Source of the DNA: Pedobacter yulinensis
GTDB taxonomy: Bacteria; Bacteroidota; Bacteroidia; Sphingobacteriales; Sphingobacteriaceae
Direction: 5' to 3'
DNA: 64,000 nucleotides
Assembly: GCF_003029735.1 (NCBI RefSeq)
Contig: NZ_KZ686270.1
Location: 434,001 to 498,000, forward strand
The position numbers and the translations under genes are program-made. Under the pieces are notes generated by a model, which was not told where the DNA came from, made no database searches, and saw only the letters and a list, made by a program, of their open reading frames with translations. Below, one piece after another: positions 7,744 through 15,904 of this stretch (positions within the stretch are counted from its first letter, which is position 1; every line of letters starts with the position of its first letter).

Positions 7744-9639
7744 TTATTTTTTTTGTGCCCTGTCAATGATCTCGGTCACCACAGCCGGATCCAGCAGGGT
7801 CGATGTATCACCCAGGTTGGTCATGTCTCCCTCGGCGATCTTGCGCAAAATGCGGCGCATGATTTTTCCTGAACGGGTCTTTGGCAATCCGGATACGAAC
7901 AGGATTTTGTCTGGCTTGGCAATCGCCCCGATCATCCGGGTAACCGTCTGCAGGATATCTTTTCGGGTAAGTTCCTCGTCGGCATGGTGTTCGGGATAGA
8001 TAACAAATGCAAAGATGCCTTGTCCTTTCACCTCGTGCGGAAAGCCGACCACTGCACTTTCCACAACACCTGCATGCATGTTTATCGCATTCTCTACTTC
8101 AGCCGTTCCAATCCGGTGGCCGGAAACATTGATTACGTCATCAACACGACCGGTAATGCGGTAGTAACCATCCTCATCCCTTAAGCAGCCGTCGCCCGTA
8201 AAATACATATCGGGATAAGCAGAAAAATAGGTCTGCCGGCAACGCTCATGGTCGCCATAGGTGGTTCGCAGCATGCCCGGCCACGGAAATTTGATGCAGA
8301 GGTTTCCGCTTACGCCATTGCCTATTATTTCCTGGCCGTTTTCATCGACCAGGCAAGGCTGGATACCGGGTAATGGCAGGGTTGCATAACTGGGTTTTGT
8401 CTTCGTTACGTTGGCAATCGGGGAAATCATGATCCCCCCTGTTTCTGTTTGCCACCAGGTATCAACAATGGGACAGTTTCCTTTGCCGATCTTCTCATCG
8501 AACCAGTGCCAGGCCTCTTCATTGATTGGCTCGCCGACCGATCCAAGTACCCGCAGGCTTTCAAGTCCGGCATTTTTAAGCGGCTCATCTCCATAACTCA
8601 TCAGCGAGCGAATGGCTGTCGGTGCCGTATAGAGGATATTGACCTGGTGTTTGTCTACAACCTGCCAGAAGCGCGAGGCATCAGGATAGGTAGGAATGCC
8701 CTCGAAAATAACTGAAGTGGCGCCCTGCGAAAGGGGACCGTAAATGATATACGAGTGGCCGGTAATCCAGCCTATATCGGCGGTGCAGAAATATACTTCC
8801 CCGGGCTGATAATTGAACACATTACTGAACGTATAACCGGCATAAACCATGTATCCGCCGCAGGTGTGTACCACTCCTTTTGGCTTACCGGTCGAACCTG
8901 AGGTATACAGGATAAACAGCAGGTCTTCCGCATCCATCTCTTCGGCCTCGCAGACGTCGTTCACATGTTTAACTTCGTCTTCCCACCAGACATCACGGCC
9001 TTTTAGCATGGATACCGGTGTGCGGGTATGGGTCAGCACGATTACTTTTTCAACGGTCGGGCAACCGATCAGCGCATCGTCTATGACCTCTTTTAATTCT
9101 ATTTTTTTATTGCCGCGGTATGCTCCGTCGGCCGTTACAACCAGTTTACAGGCTGCATCATTGATGCGGTCGGCAATTGATTTGGCCGAGAAACCGCCAA
9201 ATACAACCGAATGCACCGCACCGATGCGGGCACAGGCTAGAACGGCAATGGCCAGTTCAGGAACCATTGGCATGTAGATACAGATGCGATCGCCCTTCTT
9301 GGCGCCATTGCGTTTCAGCACGTTCGCAAACCGGCATACGCGCTCGTGCAGCATTTTATACGTAAGTGTAATGCTGTCCTGTTCGGGGTCATTGGGCTCC
9401 CAGATAATGGCCGCCTTGTCAGCATGCGCAGCAAGATGGCGGTCCAGGCAATTTTCGGTAATATTCAGTTTCGCTCCTTCGAACCATTTAATTTCGGGAT
9501 CGCGGAAATTCCAGGACAATACTTTGAACCAGGGTTTGCGCCAATGGAAACTTTGCGCAATCTCTCCCCAGAACTGTTCCGGTTTCTCAACACTCTTCTG
9601 ATAAGCGAGCTCGTACGCTTCGATACTGTTAATTTGCAT
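7744..9639 (-). CDS. acs: Acetyl-CoA synthetase (AMP-forming)
   Basis: Activates acetate with ATP and CoA through acetyl-adenylate, in the cytoplasm. Visible motifs are the P-loop-like YTSGSTGKPKGV, WWQTETGG, YFTGDGCLRDEDGYYRITGRVDDVINVSGHRIGT and the C-terminal PKTRSGKIMRR, whose lysine is the site regulated by acetylation in characterised Acs. With the ATG at 9639 the protein has 631 residues, close to the 640-660 of the family. An in-frame TTG at 9672 would lengthen it by 11 residues, but that codon falls inside the predicted -7 element TATATTTG, so the ATG is the better start. Monocistronic. Confidence 0.97.
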   Translation of the reverse strand: MQINSIEAYELAYQKSVEKPEQFWGEIAQSFHWRKPWFKVLSWNFRDPEIKWFEGAKLNITENCLDRHLAAHADKAAIIWEPNDPEQDSITLTYKMLHERVCRFANVLKRNGAKKGDRICIYMPMVPELAIAVLACARIGAVHSVVFGGFSAKSIADRINDAACKLVVTADGAYRGNKKIELKEVIDDALIGCPTVEKVIVLTHTRTPVSMLKGRDVWWEDEVKHVNDVCEAEEMDAEDLLFILYTSGSTGKPKGVVHTCGGYMVYAGYTFSNVFNYQPGEVYFCTADIGWITGHSYIIYGPLSQGATSVIFEGIPTYPDASRFWQVVDKHQVNILYTAPTAIRSLMSYGDEPLKNAGLESLRVLGSVGEPINEEAWHWFDEKIGKGNCPIVDTWWQTETGGIMISPIANVTKTKPSYATLPLPGIQPCLVDENGQEIIGNGVSGNLCIKFPWPGMLRTTYGDHERCRQTYFSAYPDMYFTGDGCLRDEDGYYRITGRVDDVINVSGHRIGTAEVENAINMHAGVVESAVVGFPHEVKGQGIFAFVIYPEHHADEELTRKDILQTVTRMIGAIAKPDKILFVSGLPKTRSGKIMRRILRKIAEGDMTNLGDTSTLLDPAVVTEIIDRAQKK

Positions 9640-9669
9640 TTGGTTTAAGTGGTTTGGATTAAGGTTTGC

Positions 9670-9677
9670 CAAATATA
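9670..9677 (-). promoter_or_regulatory. Predicted -7 promoter element of acs
   Basis: TATATTTG on the minus strand matches TAnnTTTG. It leaves a leader of about 25-30 nt before the ATG at 9639 and argues against an upstream TTG start. Confidence 0.5.
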
Positions 9678-9841
9678 GTATTTTCTTCAGGTCTGCCCAG
9701 ACCGGCCGCGGCTGCGGGCATCCGGAAACCTCTGGCTGTCCTGAAAAAAATTAATGAGCCATCCTTGATGTTTTCATTTATTATTCAGATATTTGCAAAC
9801 TCTTAAAAAAATAAGCGGCGATAACTAATTACATATAAGTC

Positions 9842-10075
9842 ATGTCAAGAATTTGTGATTTAACCGGAAAGACTGCAATGAAGGGTCACAACGTTTCACA
9901 CTCGAACGTTAAGACCAAACGCAAGTTCCACCCGAACCTTCAGCTTCAGAAATTTTACATTCCTGAAGAAGATCGTTGGATTACGCTGAAAGTTTCTACT
10001 TCAGCAATCAAAACCATCAACAAAGTTGGTATCAGCGAGGCCATTAACCGGTTCGTTAAAAAAGGATATTTGTAG
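9842..10075 (+). CDS. rpmB: 50S ribosomal protein L28
   Basis: Structural protein of the large ribosomal subunit, 77 residues. The start [34 protein letters not shown] is the typical L28 N-terminus. It heads a run of small ribosomal genes followed by ftsY and rimO, a gene order often found in Bacteroidota. Confidence 0.98.
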   Translation: MSRICDLTGKTAMKGHNVSHSNVKTKRKFHPNLQLQKFYIPEEDRWITLKVSTSAIKTINKVGISEAINRFVKKGYL

Positions 10076-10112
10076 GAATCAGGCTGCTTAATCAGCTATA
10101 AAAGATAAAAAA

Positions 10113-10295
10113 ATGGCAAAAAAAGGTAACAGAGTACAGGTTATTTTAGAATGTACTGAACATAAAACAAGTGGTATGCCCGGCATGTCAAGGTATATCT
10201 CTACAAAAAACCGCAAGAATACTACTGAGAGACTGGAGCTGAAAAAATACAACCCGGTCCTGAAGAAAGTAACTGTACACAAGGAAATTAAATAG
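10113..10295 (+). CDS. rpmG: 50S ribosomal protein L33
   Basis: Large-subunit protein of 60 residues: [21 protein letters not shown] followed by [34 protein letters not shown], the L33 signature. Only one cysteine (in ILECTEHK) is present and there is no C-terminal CxxC pair, so this is the zinc-independent (C-minus) form. It lies 37 nt downstream of rpmB and is probably co-transcribed. Confidence 0.98.
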   Translation: MAKKGNRVQVILECTEHKTSGMPGMSRYISTKNRKNTTERLELKKYNPVLKKVTVHKEIK

Positions 10296-10357
10296 TTAAG
10301 GTTTTGATTGACCGGTGCTCCTGACGGAAAACTGGTCGCATCACAAAATATAATACC

Positions 10358-10525
10358 ATGGCAAAGAAAGTAGTTGCAACCCTGAAAACAGGAAAAGGCA
10401 AAGAATATTCTAAAGTGATCACCATGACCAAATCACCAAAAACTGGTGCTTACTCTTTCAAAGAGTCTATTGTTCATAATGATCACATTAAAGATGCGAT
10501 CGCCGCGTCACAAGAAGGTCAATAA
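10358..10525 (+). CDS. DUF4295 family small basic protein
   Basis: A 55-residue basic protein starting MAKKVVATLKTGKGKEYSKV and ending AIAASQEGQ. It matches the DUF4295 family, which occurs in Bacteroidota directly after rpmG and is thought to be ribosome-associated because of that context. The ATG is 62 nt after the rpmG stop. Function is not established. Confidence 0.88.
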   Translation: MAKKVVATLKTGKGKEYSKVITMTKSPKTGAYSFKESIVHNDHIKDAIAASQEGQ

Positions 10526-10545
10526 TTTTAATATTGCAAGATATT

Positions 10546-10585
10546 AAAGCCGTCCCGTTAGATGCTGGAGGGCTTTTTTTATTTT
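10546..10585 (+). terminator. Intrinsic terminator before ftsY
   Basis: Stem AAAGCC-g-TCC paired with GGA-g-GGCTTT, 11-nt loop, then a T-tract. It lies between the DUF4295 gene and ftsY, so it may end the ribosomal transcript or let only part of it read through into ftsY. Confidence 0.6.
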
Positions 10586-10604
10586 AGCCCCGAAATTCTG
10601 CCGT

Positions 10605-11567
10605 ATGGGTTTATTTGATTTTTTTAAAAAAAAGGAACCTGCTCCTGAGCAGCAGGAAGCACTTGACAAAGGTCTGGAGAAAACCAAAGAAGGGTTCTTC
10701 TCAAAAATCACCAAAGCAGTTGCCGGGAAGTCGACCGTAGACGACGATGTGCTCGATAACCTCGAAGAGGTTCTTGTTACTTCTGACGTTGGCGTTGCCA
10801 CTACCCTGAAAATCATAGACCGTATCCAGGCACGGGTGGCCCGCGATAAATATCTTTCAACCACCGAGCTCAACGGTCTGCTCCGAAACGAGATCCAGCA
10901 GCTGCTGGCAGAAAACAACAGCAACGATTTCCGTAATTTCGAATATGGCGACCACAAACCATATGTGATCATGGTGGTCGGCGTAAATGGCGTGGGGAAA
11001 ACCACAACCATCGGAAAACTGGCGCACCAGCTGAAAAACGCCGGACTTAAAGTTGTTCTCGGTGCGGCCGACACGTTCCGTGCCGCGGCAGTTGACCAGA
11101 TCAAACTATGGGGCGAACGCGTCGGCGTGCGCGTTGTTGCCCAGGCCATGGGATCTGACCCCGCTTCGGTAGCTTTTGATACGATCCAGTCTGCAGTTGC
11201 CGCGAATGAAGATGTCGTTATCATCGACACCGCAGGCCGCCTGCACAACAAAGTAGGCCTGATGAATGAGCTCAGCAAGATCAAAAATGTCATGAACCGC
11301 ATTGTTCCGGGCGCACCACACGAAATCCTGCTTGTACTGGATGGCTCGACCGGCCAGAACGCTTTTGAACAATGTAAGCAGTTTACCGAGGCAACAGATG
11401 TAAACGCGCTGGCCATTACCAAACTGGATGGAACCGCTAAAGGCGGGGTGGTGATCGGCATCTCTGATCAGTTCAAAATACCTGTAAAATACATTGGTGT
11501 CGGCGAAAAAATGACCGACCTGCAGTTGTTCGACAAAAAAGCTTTTGTCGACTCACTTTTTAAATAA
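10605..11567 (+). CDS. ftsY: Signal recognition particle receptor FtsY
   Basis: SRP-receptor GTPase that docks ribosome-SRP complexes at the inner membrane. The 320-residue protein has a short N-terminal amphipathic segment (MGLFDFFKKK), a four-helix N domain (about residues 20-105) and a G domain with the P-loop GVNGVGKTTT (126-135), DTFRAAA, DTAGR and TKLDGTAKGG. It lacks the long acidic A domain of E. coli FtsY, as is usual outside enterobacteria. It is followed after 40 nt by rimO, probably in the same transcript. Confidence 0.98.
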   Translation: MGLFDFFKKKEPAPEQQEALDKGLEKTKEGFFSKITKAVAGKSTVDDDVLDNLEEVLVTSDVGVATTLKIIDRIQARVARDKYLSTTELNGLLRNEIQQLLAENNSNDFRNFEYGDHKPYVIMVVGVNGVGKTTTIGKLAHQLKNAGLKVVLGAADTFRAAAVDQIKLWGERVGVRVVAQAMGSDPASVAFDTIQSAVAANEDVVIIDTAGRLHNKVGLMNELSKIKNVMNRIVPGAPHEILLVLDGSTGQNAFEQCKQFTEATDVNALAITKLDGTAKGGVVIGISDQFKIPVKYIGVGEKMTDLQLFDKKAFVDSLFK

Positions 11568-11607
11568 CCCATAGGGTAATAACGCGCGCCGGGCGCCTGG
11601 AGAAGGA

Positions 11608-12951
11608 ATGAATACGAAGATTGTTAGCAGAACCGTAAAACAGAAACAACCGAAAATCAATGTGATTACACTTGGCTGTTCAAAAAACGTCTATGATTCT
11701 GAAGTGCTGATGGGCCAGTTGAAAGGCAATAGCCTGGATGTAGTGCATGAACCCGACCGGGTGGGTAAAGACGATATCGTCGTGATCAACACCTGCGGTT
11801 TTATTGACAACGCCAAACAGGAGTCGATCGATACCATTCTCCAGTTCAGTGAAATGAAAGAAGCCGGCAAAGTTGGGAAAGTGATCGTAACCGGTTGCCT
11901 TTCTGAACGTTATAAACCGGAACTGGAGGCAGAAATCAAAAATGTAGATGCATATTTTGGCACCAACGACCTGCAGAACATTCTACATTCGCTTGGCGCA
12001 AACTATCGTCATGAACTTATTGGCGAGCGTTTGCTGACCACACCAAGCCACTTTGCGTATTTCAAAATCGCTGAAGGCTGCAACCGTCCCTGCTCTTTCT
12101 GCGCCATCCCGCTCATGCGCGGCAAACACTTGTCCAGGCCCATGGAAGAACTGGTCAACGAGGCCCGGATCCTGGCCGCTAACGGCACGCGTGAGCTCAT
12201 CCTGATTGCGCAAGACCTCACTTACTATGGTCTGGACCTGTATGGCAAACGCAACCTGGATGAATTGCTCCGAAGGCTCTCAGATGTGAATGGAATAGAA
12301 TGGATTCGCCTGCAGTATGCTTATCCCTCCGGTTTCCCGATGGAAATCCTGGAGGTCATGAACGAGCGGGCCAACATTTGTAAGTACCTGGATATGCCCC
12401 TTCAGCACATTACAGACAATATGCTAAAATCCATGCGCCGCGGCATCACCAAACAGAAGACTATCGACCTGGTTAACAGCATCCGCGACAAGGTACCCGG
12501 TATAGCCATGAGAACAACGCTGATCTGCGGTTACCCAGGAGAAACGGAAGCTGATTTTGAAGAAATGCAGGCTTGGGTCGAGGCCACACGCTTTGACCGC
12601 CTTGGTTGTTTTACTTATTCGCACGAAGAAAAAACACACGCCCATTCATTAATTGACGACGTACCTGATGAAGTTAAACAGGAACGTGTAGACAGCATCA
12701 TGGAAATTCAGCAGGGAATTTCCTATGAGATTAACCAGGAAAAAGTAGGCAGGACCTTCAAGGTACTCGTTGACAAAAAAGAAGGAGACTTTTTCGTTGG
12801 CCGTACAGAGTTTGATTCGCCCGAGGTAGACAATGAAGTGCTGATAGATGCTGCGTCAGGTTATGCCGCCAACGGCAGCTTTGTCTCTGTGCGCGTTGAC
12901 CGCGCCGAAGATTTCGACCTCTATGGCCATATTGTTCAGCCCGGCCTTTAA
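11608..12951 (+). CDS. rimO: Ribosomal protein S12 methylthiotransferase RimO
   Basis: Radical-SAM enzyme that adds a methylthio group to the conserved aspartate of ribosomal protein S12. Domains in order: the N-terminal methylthiotransferase domain with cysteines 24, 63 and 97 binding one Fe-S cluster (TLGCSKNVYDSE), the radical-SAM domain with CNRPCSFC (Cys158, Cys162, Cys165), and a C-terminal TRAM domain. The length of 447 residues is typical. The GCSKN...DSE pattern favours RimO over MiaB. It is probably co-transcribed with ftsY and ends 11 nt before a convergent gene. Confidence 0.96.
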   Translation: MNTKIVSRTVKQKQPKINVITLGCSKNVYDSEVLMGQLKGNSLDVVHEPDRVGKDDIVVINTCGFIDNAKQESIDTILQFSEMKEAGKVGKVIVTGCLSERYKPELEAEIKNVDAYFGTNDLQNILHSLGANYRHELIGERLLTTPSHFAYFKIAEGCNRPCSFCAIPLMRGKHLSRPMEELVNEARILAANGTRELILIAQDLTYYGLDLYGKRNLDELLRRLSDVNGIEWIRLQYAYPSGFPMEILEVMNERANICKYLDMPLQHITDNMLKSMRRGITKQKTIDLVNSIRDKVPGIAMRTTLICGYPGETEADFEEMQAWVEATRFDRLGCFTYSHEEKTHAHSLIDDVPDEVKQERVDSIMEIQQGISYEINQEKVGRTFKVLVDKKEGDFFVGRTEFDSPEVDNEVLIDAASGYAANGSFVSVRVDRAEDFDLYGHIVQPGL

Positions 12952-12962
12952 AGGTCTGCAGT

Positions 12963-14264
12963 TTAAAAGTCAAAACGCAGCCGCAATCCGGCATCGGTCA
13001 GATCAAGGTTTTCCCTGGAAAATTCCTTCATTGGAATGCGGATAAATGGCTCAAGAGCTATTGAATTTTTTGGGCTAATCTTTTGACGGAACCCGACTGA
13101 AAGGTTATAAAAACCAAGATATTTTGCACTGTTCATCTGTTCGCCAGGCACATCTACGCTTTCTTTTTGTGTTACGATGGTGTTCCGGGTTTCAACATTG
13201 CCGCCGCCAGCATGATACGTTTCGGGCGTAATGGTAGGCACCAGGTAATTGTTTTGCTGCTTCTGGGTAAGGATGGCCATGGCAGAAACCCCGGCACCTG
13301 CGTAAAATTTCTCAGTCAGGTGATACCGCAGCTCAAGCGGCACGCTTAATCCGCGAATACTAGCATTTACCGATTCCAGCGTCGATTTCTGTGCCGATTC
13401 GGTTTCAAAGCCCGTCGTAGCAGGGAAGTCCTGCACGGTAACCGGCTCAAAAGCGATGTCTTTGAAGGCACTCATGGCTGTGTAGTTCAAACCGGAGGTT
13501 ACAGACAATTTTTTATTCAATGCATAGGTTACCGCGATGCCGTAACCCATATTGATTTTCTGGTTATTGCCCAGGGCGGGCGAAACCATCATACCCAGTT
13601 GCAGGGCGCGTGCCGCTGAACCGCTGGTTTTAGGCTTTTCCCGGTGTTTGTCATCTGCCGCCAGCATGGCTTCAAAAGAATCAGATGACCGATGGTCCGC
13701 CGGCGCTGCTGCTGCAGCGGGTTGGTCTGGCTGTACCTCTTTTTTGTTATTGTGTTGCGACGAGGATATCACTGCGATCGCCGCCGGCTGCCCGGACGAG
13801 GCGCTTCTGTCTGCAGGTGTGCCTGTCTTGGAAGCGGCAGCGTATGCAGTTACAGCTGGTGTAGCTGTACGATCAGCGCCAGCTGCCCGGCTGGCTGTTG
13901 CCGGCTGATCTTTCATCTTGCCGGGTACGGCGCTTACGGTTTTCTGCTGCGCTTGTGCATGACGCTCGGCAGGGTCTTCGTTCACCGGAGCAGGCTGCCT
14001 GTCTGCGCGGTCTGACTGCTCAGCCCCTTTTTGTTGCTGATAAGCCAGGCGGTCTTTTGCGGTATTTTCCTGTTTCAGGAATAAGAAGATGGCAATGAAC
14101 AATACTGCGGCTGCGGCGGCTGCCCGCAGTAGCCAGGGCATGATAGGCCGGCGTACCGGCAGCTCCCCGTTAAATCTTTCCCATGCGCCCGCGTCATACG
14201 CCGCCTCGAATTCCTGAAGCTCATCTTTAATGTGCGCAATAAGTTCTTTATCTGAACGCTCCAT
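12963..14264 (-). CDS. Putative envelope-spanning sigma-factor partner: cytoplasmic segment, TM helix, long linker, outer-membrane beta-barrel
   Basis: The 433-residue protein has four parts. Residues 1-42 are a cytoplasmic charged segment (ELQEFEAAYDAGAWERFNG). Residues 43-64 form one strong transmembrane helix. Residues 65-219 are a low-complexity linker rich in Ala, Pro, Gln, Ser and Asp. Residues 220-433 alternate like an outer-membrane beta-barrel (QLGMMVSPALG..., GYGIAVTYALNKKLSVTSGLNY, FYAGAGVSAMA, GFYNLSVGFRQKISPKNSIALEPFI) and end in LRLRFDF with the aromatic C-terminus expected for barrel insertion. It overlaps the upstream ECF sigma gene by 17 nt, which indicates translational coupling and suggests an anti-sigma role. 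Similar sigma-linked barrel proteins are known in Bacteroidota but poorly characterised. The anti-sigma function is inferred. Confidence 0.7.
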   Translation of the reverse strand: MERSDKELIAHIKDELQEFEAAYDAGAWERFNGELPVRRPIMPWLLRAAAAAAVLFIAIFLFLKQENTAKDRLAYQQQKGAEQSDRADRQPAPVNEDPAERHAQAQQKTVSAVPGKMKDQPATASRAAGADRTATPAVTAYAAASKTGTPADRSASSGQPAAIAVISSSQHNNKKEVQPDQPAAAAAPADHRSSDSFEAMLAADDKHREKPKTSGSAARALQLGMMVSPALGNNQKINMGYGIAVTYALNKKLSVTSGLNYTAMSAFKDIAFEPVTVQDFPATTGFETESAQKSTLESVNASIRGLSVPLELRYHLTEKFYAGAGVSAMAILTQKQQNNYLVPTITPETYHAGGGNVETRNTIVTQKESVDVPGEQMNSAKYLGFYNLSVGFRQKISPKNSIALEPFIRIPMKEFSRENLDLTDAGLRLRFDF

Positions 14265-14937
14265 ATGAACTTGCTAAATTTTGTACATATAACTTCCTCA
14301 ACTTATTCTTCGCCCTGGTCAGGTAGACCCTTGAGCTACTTTCGGGGATCGCAAGTGAAATTGCGATCTCCTCATGTGAAAACCCCTCTATCTCGTACAT
14401 GTTAAATACCAGCTTGTGCATGGCCGGGAGCTGATCCAGCAGACTTAAAATATCTTTTACGTGCAGGGTTGATAATACGTTCACCTCTTCAGCCTGGTCA
14501 TCGGCATCGGTAAGTTCCTGCATAACAGAAAGTTTTCGGGTACTTCTGAGGTGATCGATTGCCGTTCTGGACGTAATTTTAGCCATCCAGGATTTGAAGG
14601 CTTTGGTACAATCCTCTTCGGTGGAGGGCGGCTGGAACCGCTGGATGTGTGTAAAAATTTTGACAAAAGAATCATTAACCAGCTCCTGGATGTCATCATC
14701 ATTGTTCGTATACCTGATCACGATGGCTTTCAGGTACCCGTAGAACGATTTGTAGATGAATTCCTTAGAACCGCTGTCGTTTCTGCCACTGTCGGCAATC
14801 AATGTCCTCAGGTCTTTGATTCTTTTGATCACAGGGCGATTAATCGGGCGCTGGTTTTGTTCTTGCTCATCAGCTTTTAAAGCCCCGACGACCAGGTTGT
14901 GCAAGGTATTGAAACAAAAGCCAGCGGCTTTTCCCAT
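14248..14937 (-). CDS. ECF-type RNA polymerase sigma factor
   Basis: Sigma-70 family regulator that redirects RNA polymerase. Region 2 is visible in IYKSFYGYLKAIVIRYTNNDDDIQELVNDSFVKIFTHIQRF and TSRTAIDHLRSTRK. Region 4 is LLDQLPAMHKLVFNMYEIEGFSHEEIAISLAIPESSSRVYLTRAKNKLRKL, with the helix-turn-helix. The start is uncertain: ATG at 14937 (229 residues) or an in-frame GTG at 14967 (239 residues), 8 nt after the upstream DUF4397 stop. The N-terminal 50-60 residues before region 2 are unlike most ECF factors. Coupled to the downstream membrane-barrel protein and probably co-transcribed with the DUF4397 lipoprotein. Confidence 0.88.
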   Translation of the reverse strand: MGKAAGFCFNTLHNLVVGALKADEQEQNQRPINRPVIKRIKDLRTLIADSGRNDSGSKEFIYKSFYGYLKAIVIRYTNNDDDIQELVNDSFVKIFTHIQRFQPPSTEEDCTKAFKSWMAKITSRTAIDHLRSTRKLSVMQELTDADDQAEEVNVLSTLHVKDILSLLDQLPAMHKLVFNMYEIEGFSHEEIAISLAIPESSSRVYLTRAKNKLRKLYVQNLASSYGAFR

Positions 14938-14975
14938 TGCTCCATACCCTTGCACAAGCTGATCCACGGGGTATG

Positions 14976-15686
14976 TTATTGATTTGAATTCAGCATCACG
15001 CCAATACCCAGGCGCGTATTATCAGTTGCACTTTTTAAGCCCCTGGCCCAGATGGTGTACACCTTTCCTGCAGAAAGCGAAACGGTTGTCCGCGATGCGG
15101 TTACCTGTGGATTTGCGCTTTCCGTAACGACCAGCGTTAGGCCTTCACCTGGCTCTATGTCGGCGAACTCTGTATATTCTTTAAATGCTCTGGCGGTAGC
15201 CAGTTTACCTTCGCGTCCATTGATGGTCAGGTCGAGGGCAGCTGCGTCGGGACTGAGGTTCAGGAAACGCACCCTGGCCTTGCCACTTGCAGGCGCAACA
15301 AGTTTATCTTCCATTACCAGCAGATCCAGGCTTGCCGCCTTACCGATTACAAACGCAGAATAAAACTTGCCAGGTGTAAGGTTGTAATAGTTCTGCGTCA
15401 GAAATGTAGAGGACCCCTTCGCTGTTACCCCCAGGCGTCTGTTGCCCGGATACGCGGCAAGATACTGAATGGCGCTGTCAAGTTTAAAATCTTTTTGGTT
15501 GGCCCGTGTGTTGTCTACAACAAAATCAAGTGCCTGGGCGTCTGGCGAAGCATGGATCATGGCCAGGCCCGAAGCCTGAATATCCTGATCATCTGAACCG
15601 CGTTTGCAGGCTGTCAGGACACTGGCCAGGGCCGCGCCCGCAATCAAAACTTTGGTAACAGTTGTAAAACGCTCAAAAAATCTCAT
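14976..15686 (-). CDS. DUF4397 domain-containing lipoprotein
   Basis: The ATG at 15686 starts a lipoprotein signal, MRFFERFTTVTKVLIAGAALASVLTAC, with Cys27 as anchor. An in-frame TTG at 15731 would add a non-signal-like extension and is rejected. The mature part has two tandem beta-rich units: MIHASPDAQALDFVVDN...YFAYPGN-like and VRFLNLSPDAAALDLTINGR..., the repeat pattern of DUF4397. Length 236 residues. The family is common in Bacteroidota and its function is unknown. It is upstream of, and in line with, the ECF sigma factor and its partner, so it may be part of the same surface-signalling unit. Confidence 0.85.
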   Translation of the reverse strand: MRFFERFTTVTKVLIAGAALASVLTACKRGSDDQDIQASGLAMIHASPDAQALDFVVDNTRANQKDFKLDSAIQYLAAYPGNRRLGVTAKGSSTFLTQNYYNLTPGKFYSAFVIGKAASLDLLVMEDKLVAPASGKARVRFLNLSPDAAALDLTINGREGKLATARAFKEYTEFADIEPGEGLTLVVTESANPQVTASRTTVSLSAGKVYTIWARGLKSATDNTRLGIGVMLNSNQ

Positions 15687-15890
15687 ATCAATTGTGTTTA
15701 GTCGGGAACAGCAACTGTTCGCCTGTTTCAAATTATTGCATTAAAAGTCAAATGGCCATTTGCTTTAATTCTCAAAACGCCCACCCTTCGCCCTGCGCTA
15801 CATGCCCGGCAATTTTTTTAAGGTACGCCTGCCTGTATCGCGGCAGTGTAAAATATGTATTTCGCAAAAACGTACTTTTATAAAATACCT

Positions 15891-15898
15891 TACTTTCG
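15891..15898 (+). promoter_or_regulatory. Predicted -7 promoter element of bshC
   Basis: TACTTTCG fits the TAnnTTYG variant of the Bacteroidota -7 element. Only 6 nt separate it from the ATG at 15905, so the transcript would have almost no leader. Confidence 0.4.
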
Positions 15899-15904
15899 TA
15901 CCCC

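Noticed and set aside
10544..11461. Long open frame antisense to ftsY
   Set aside because: Its product is Ser/Arg/Pro-rich with no domain, and the opposite strand encodes a complete FtsY. It is a codon-bias shadow.
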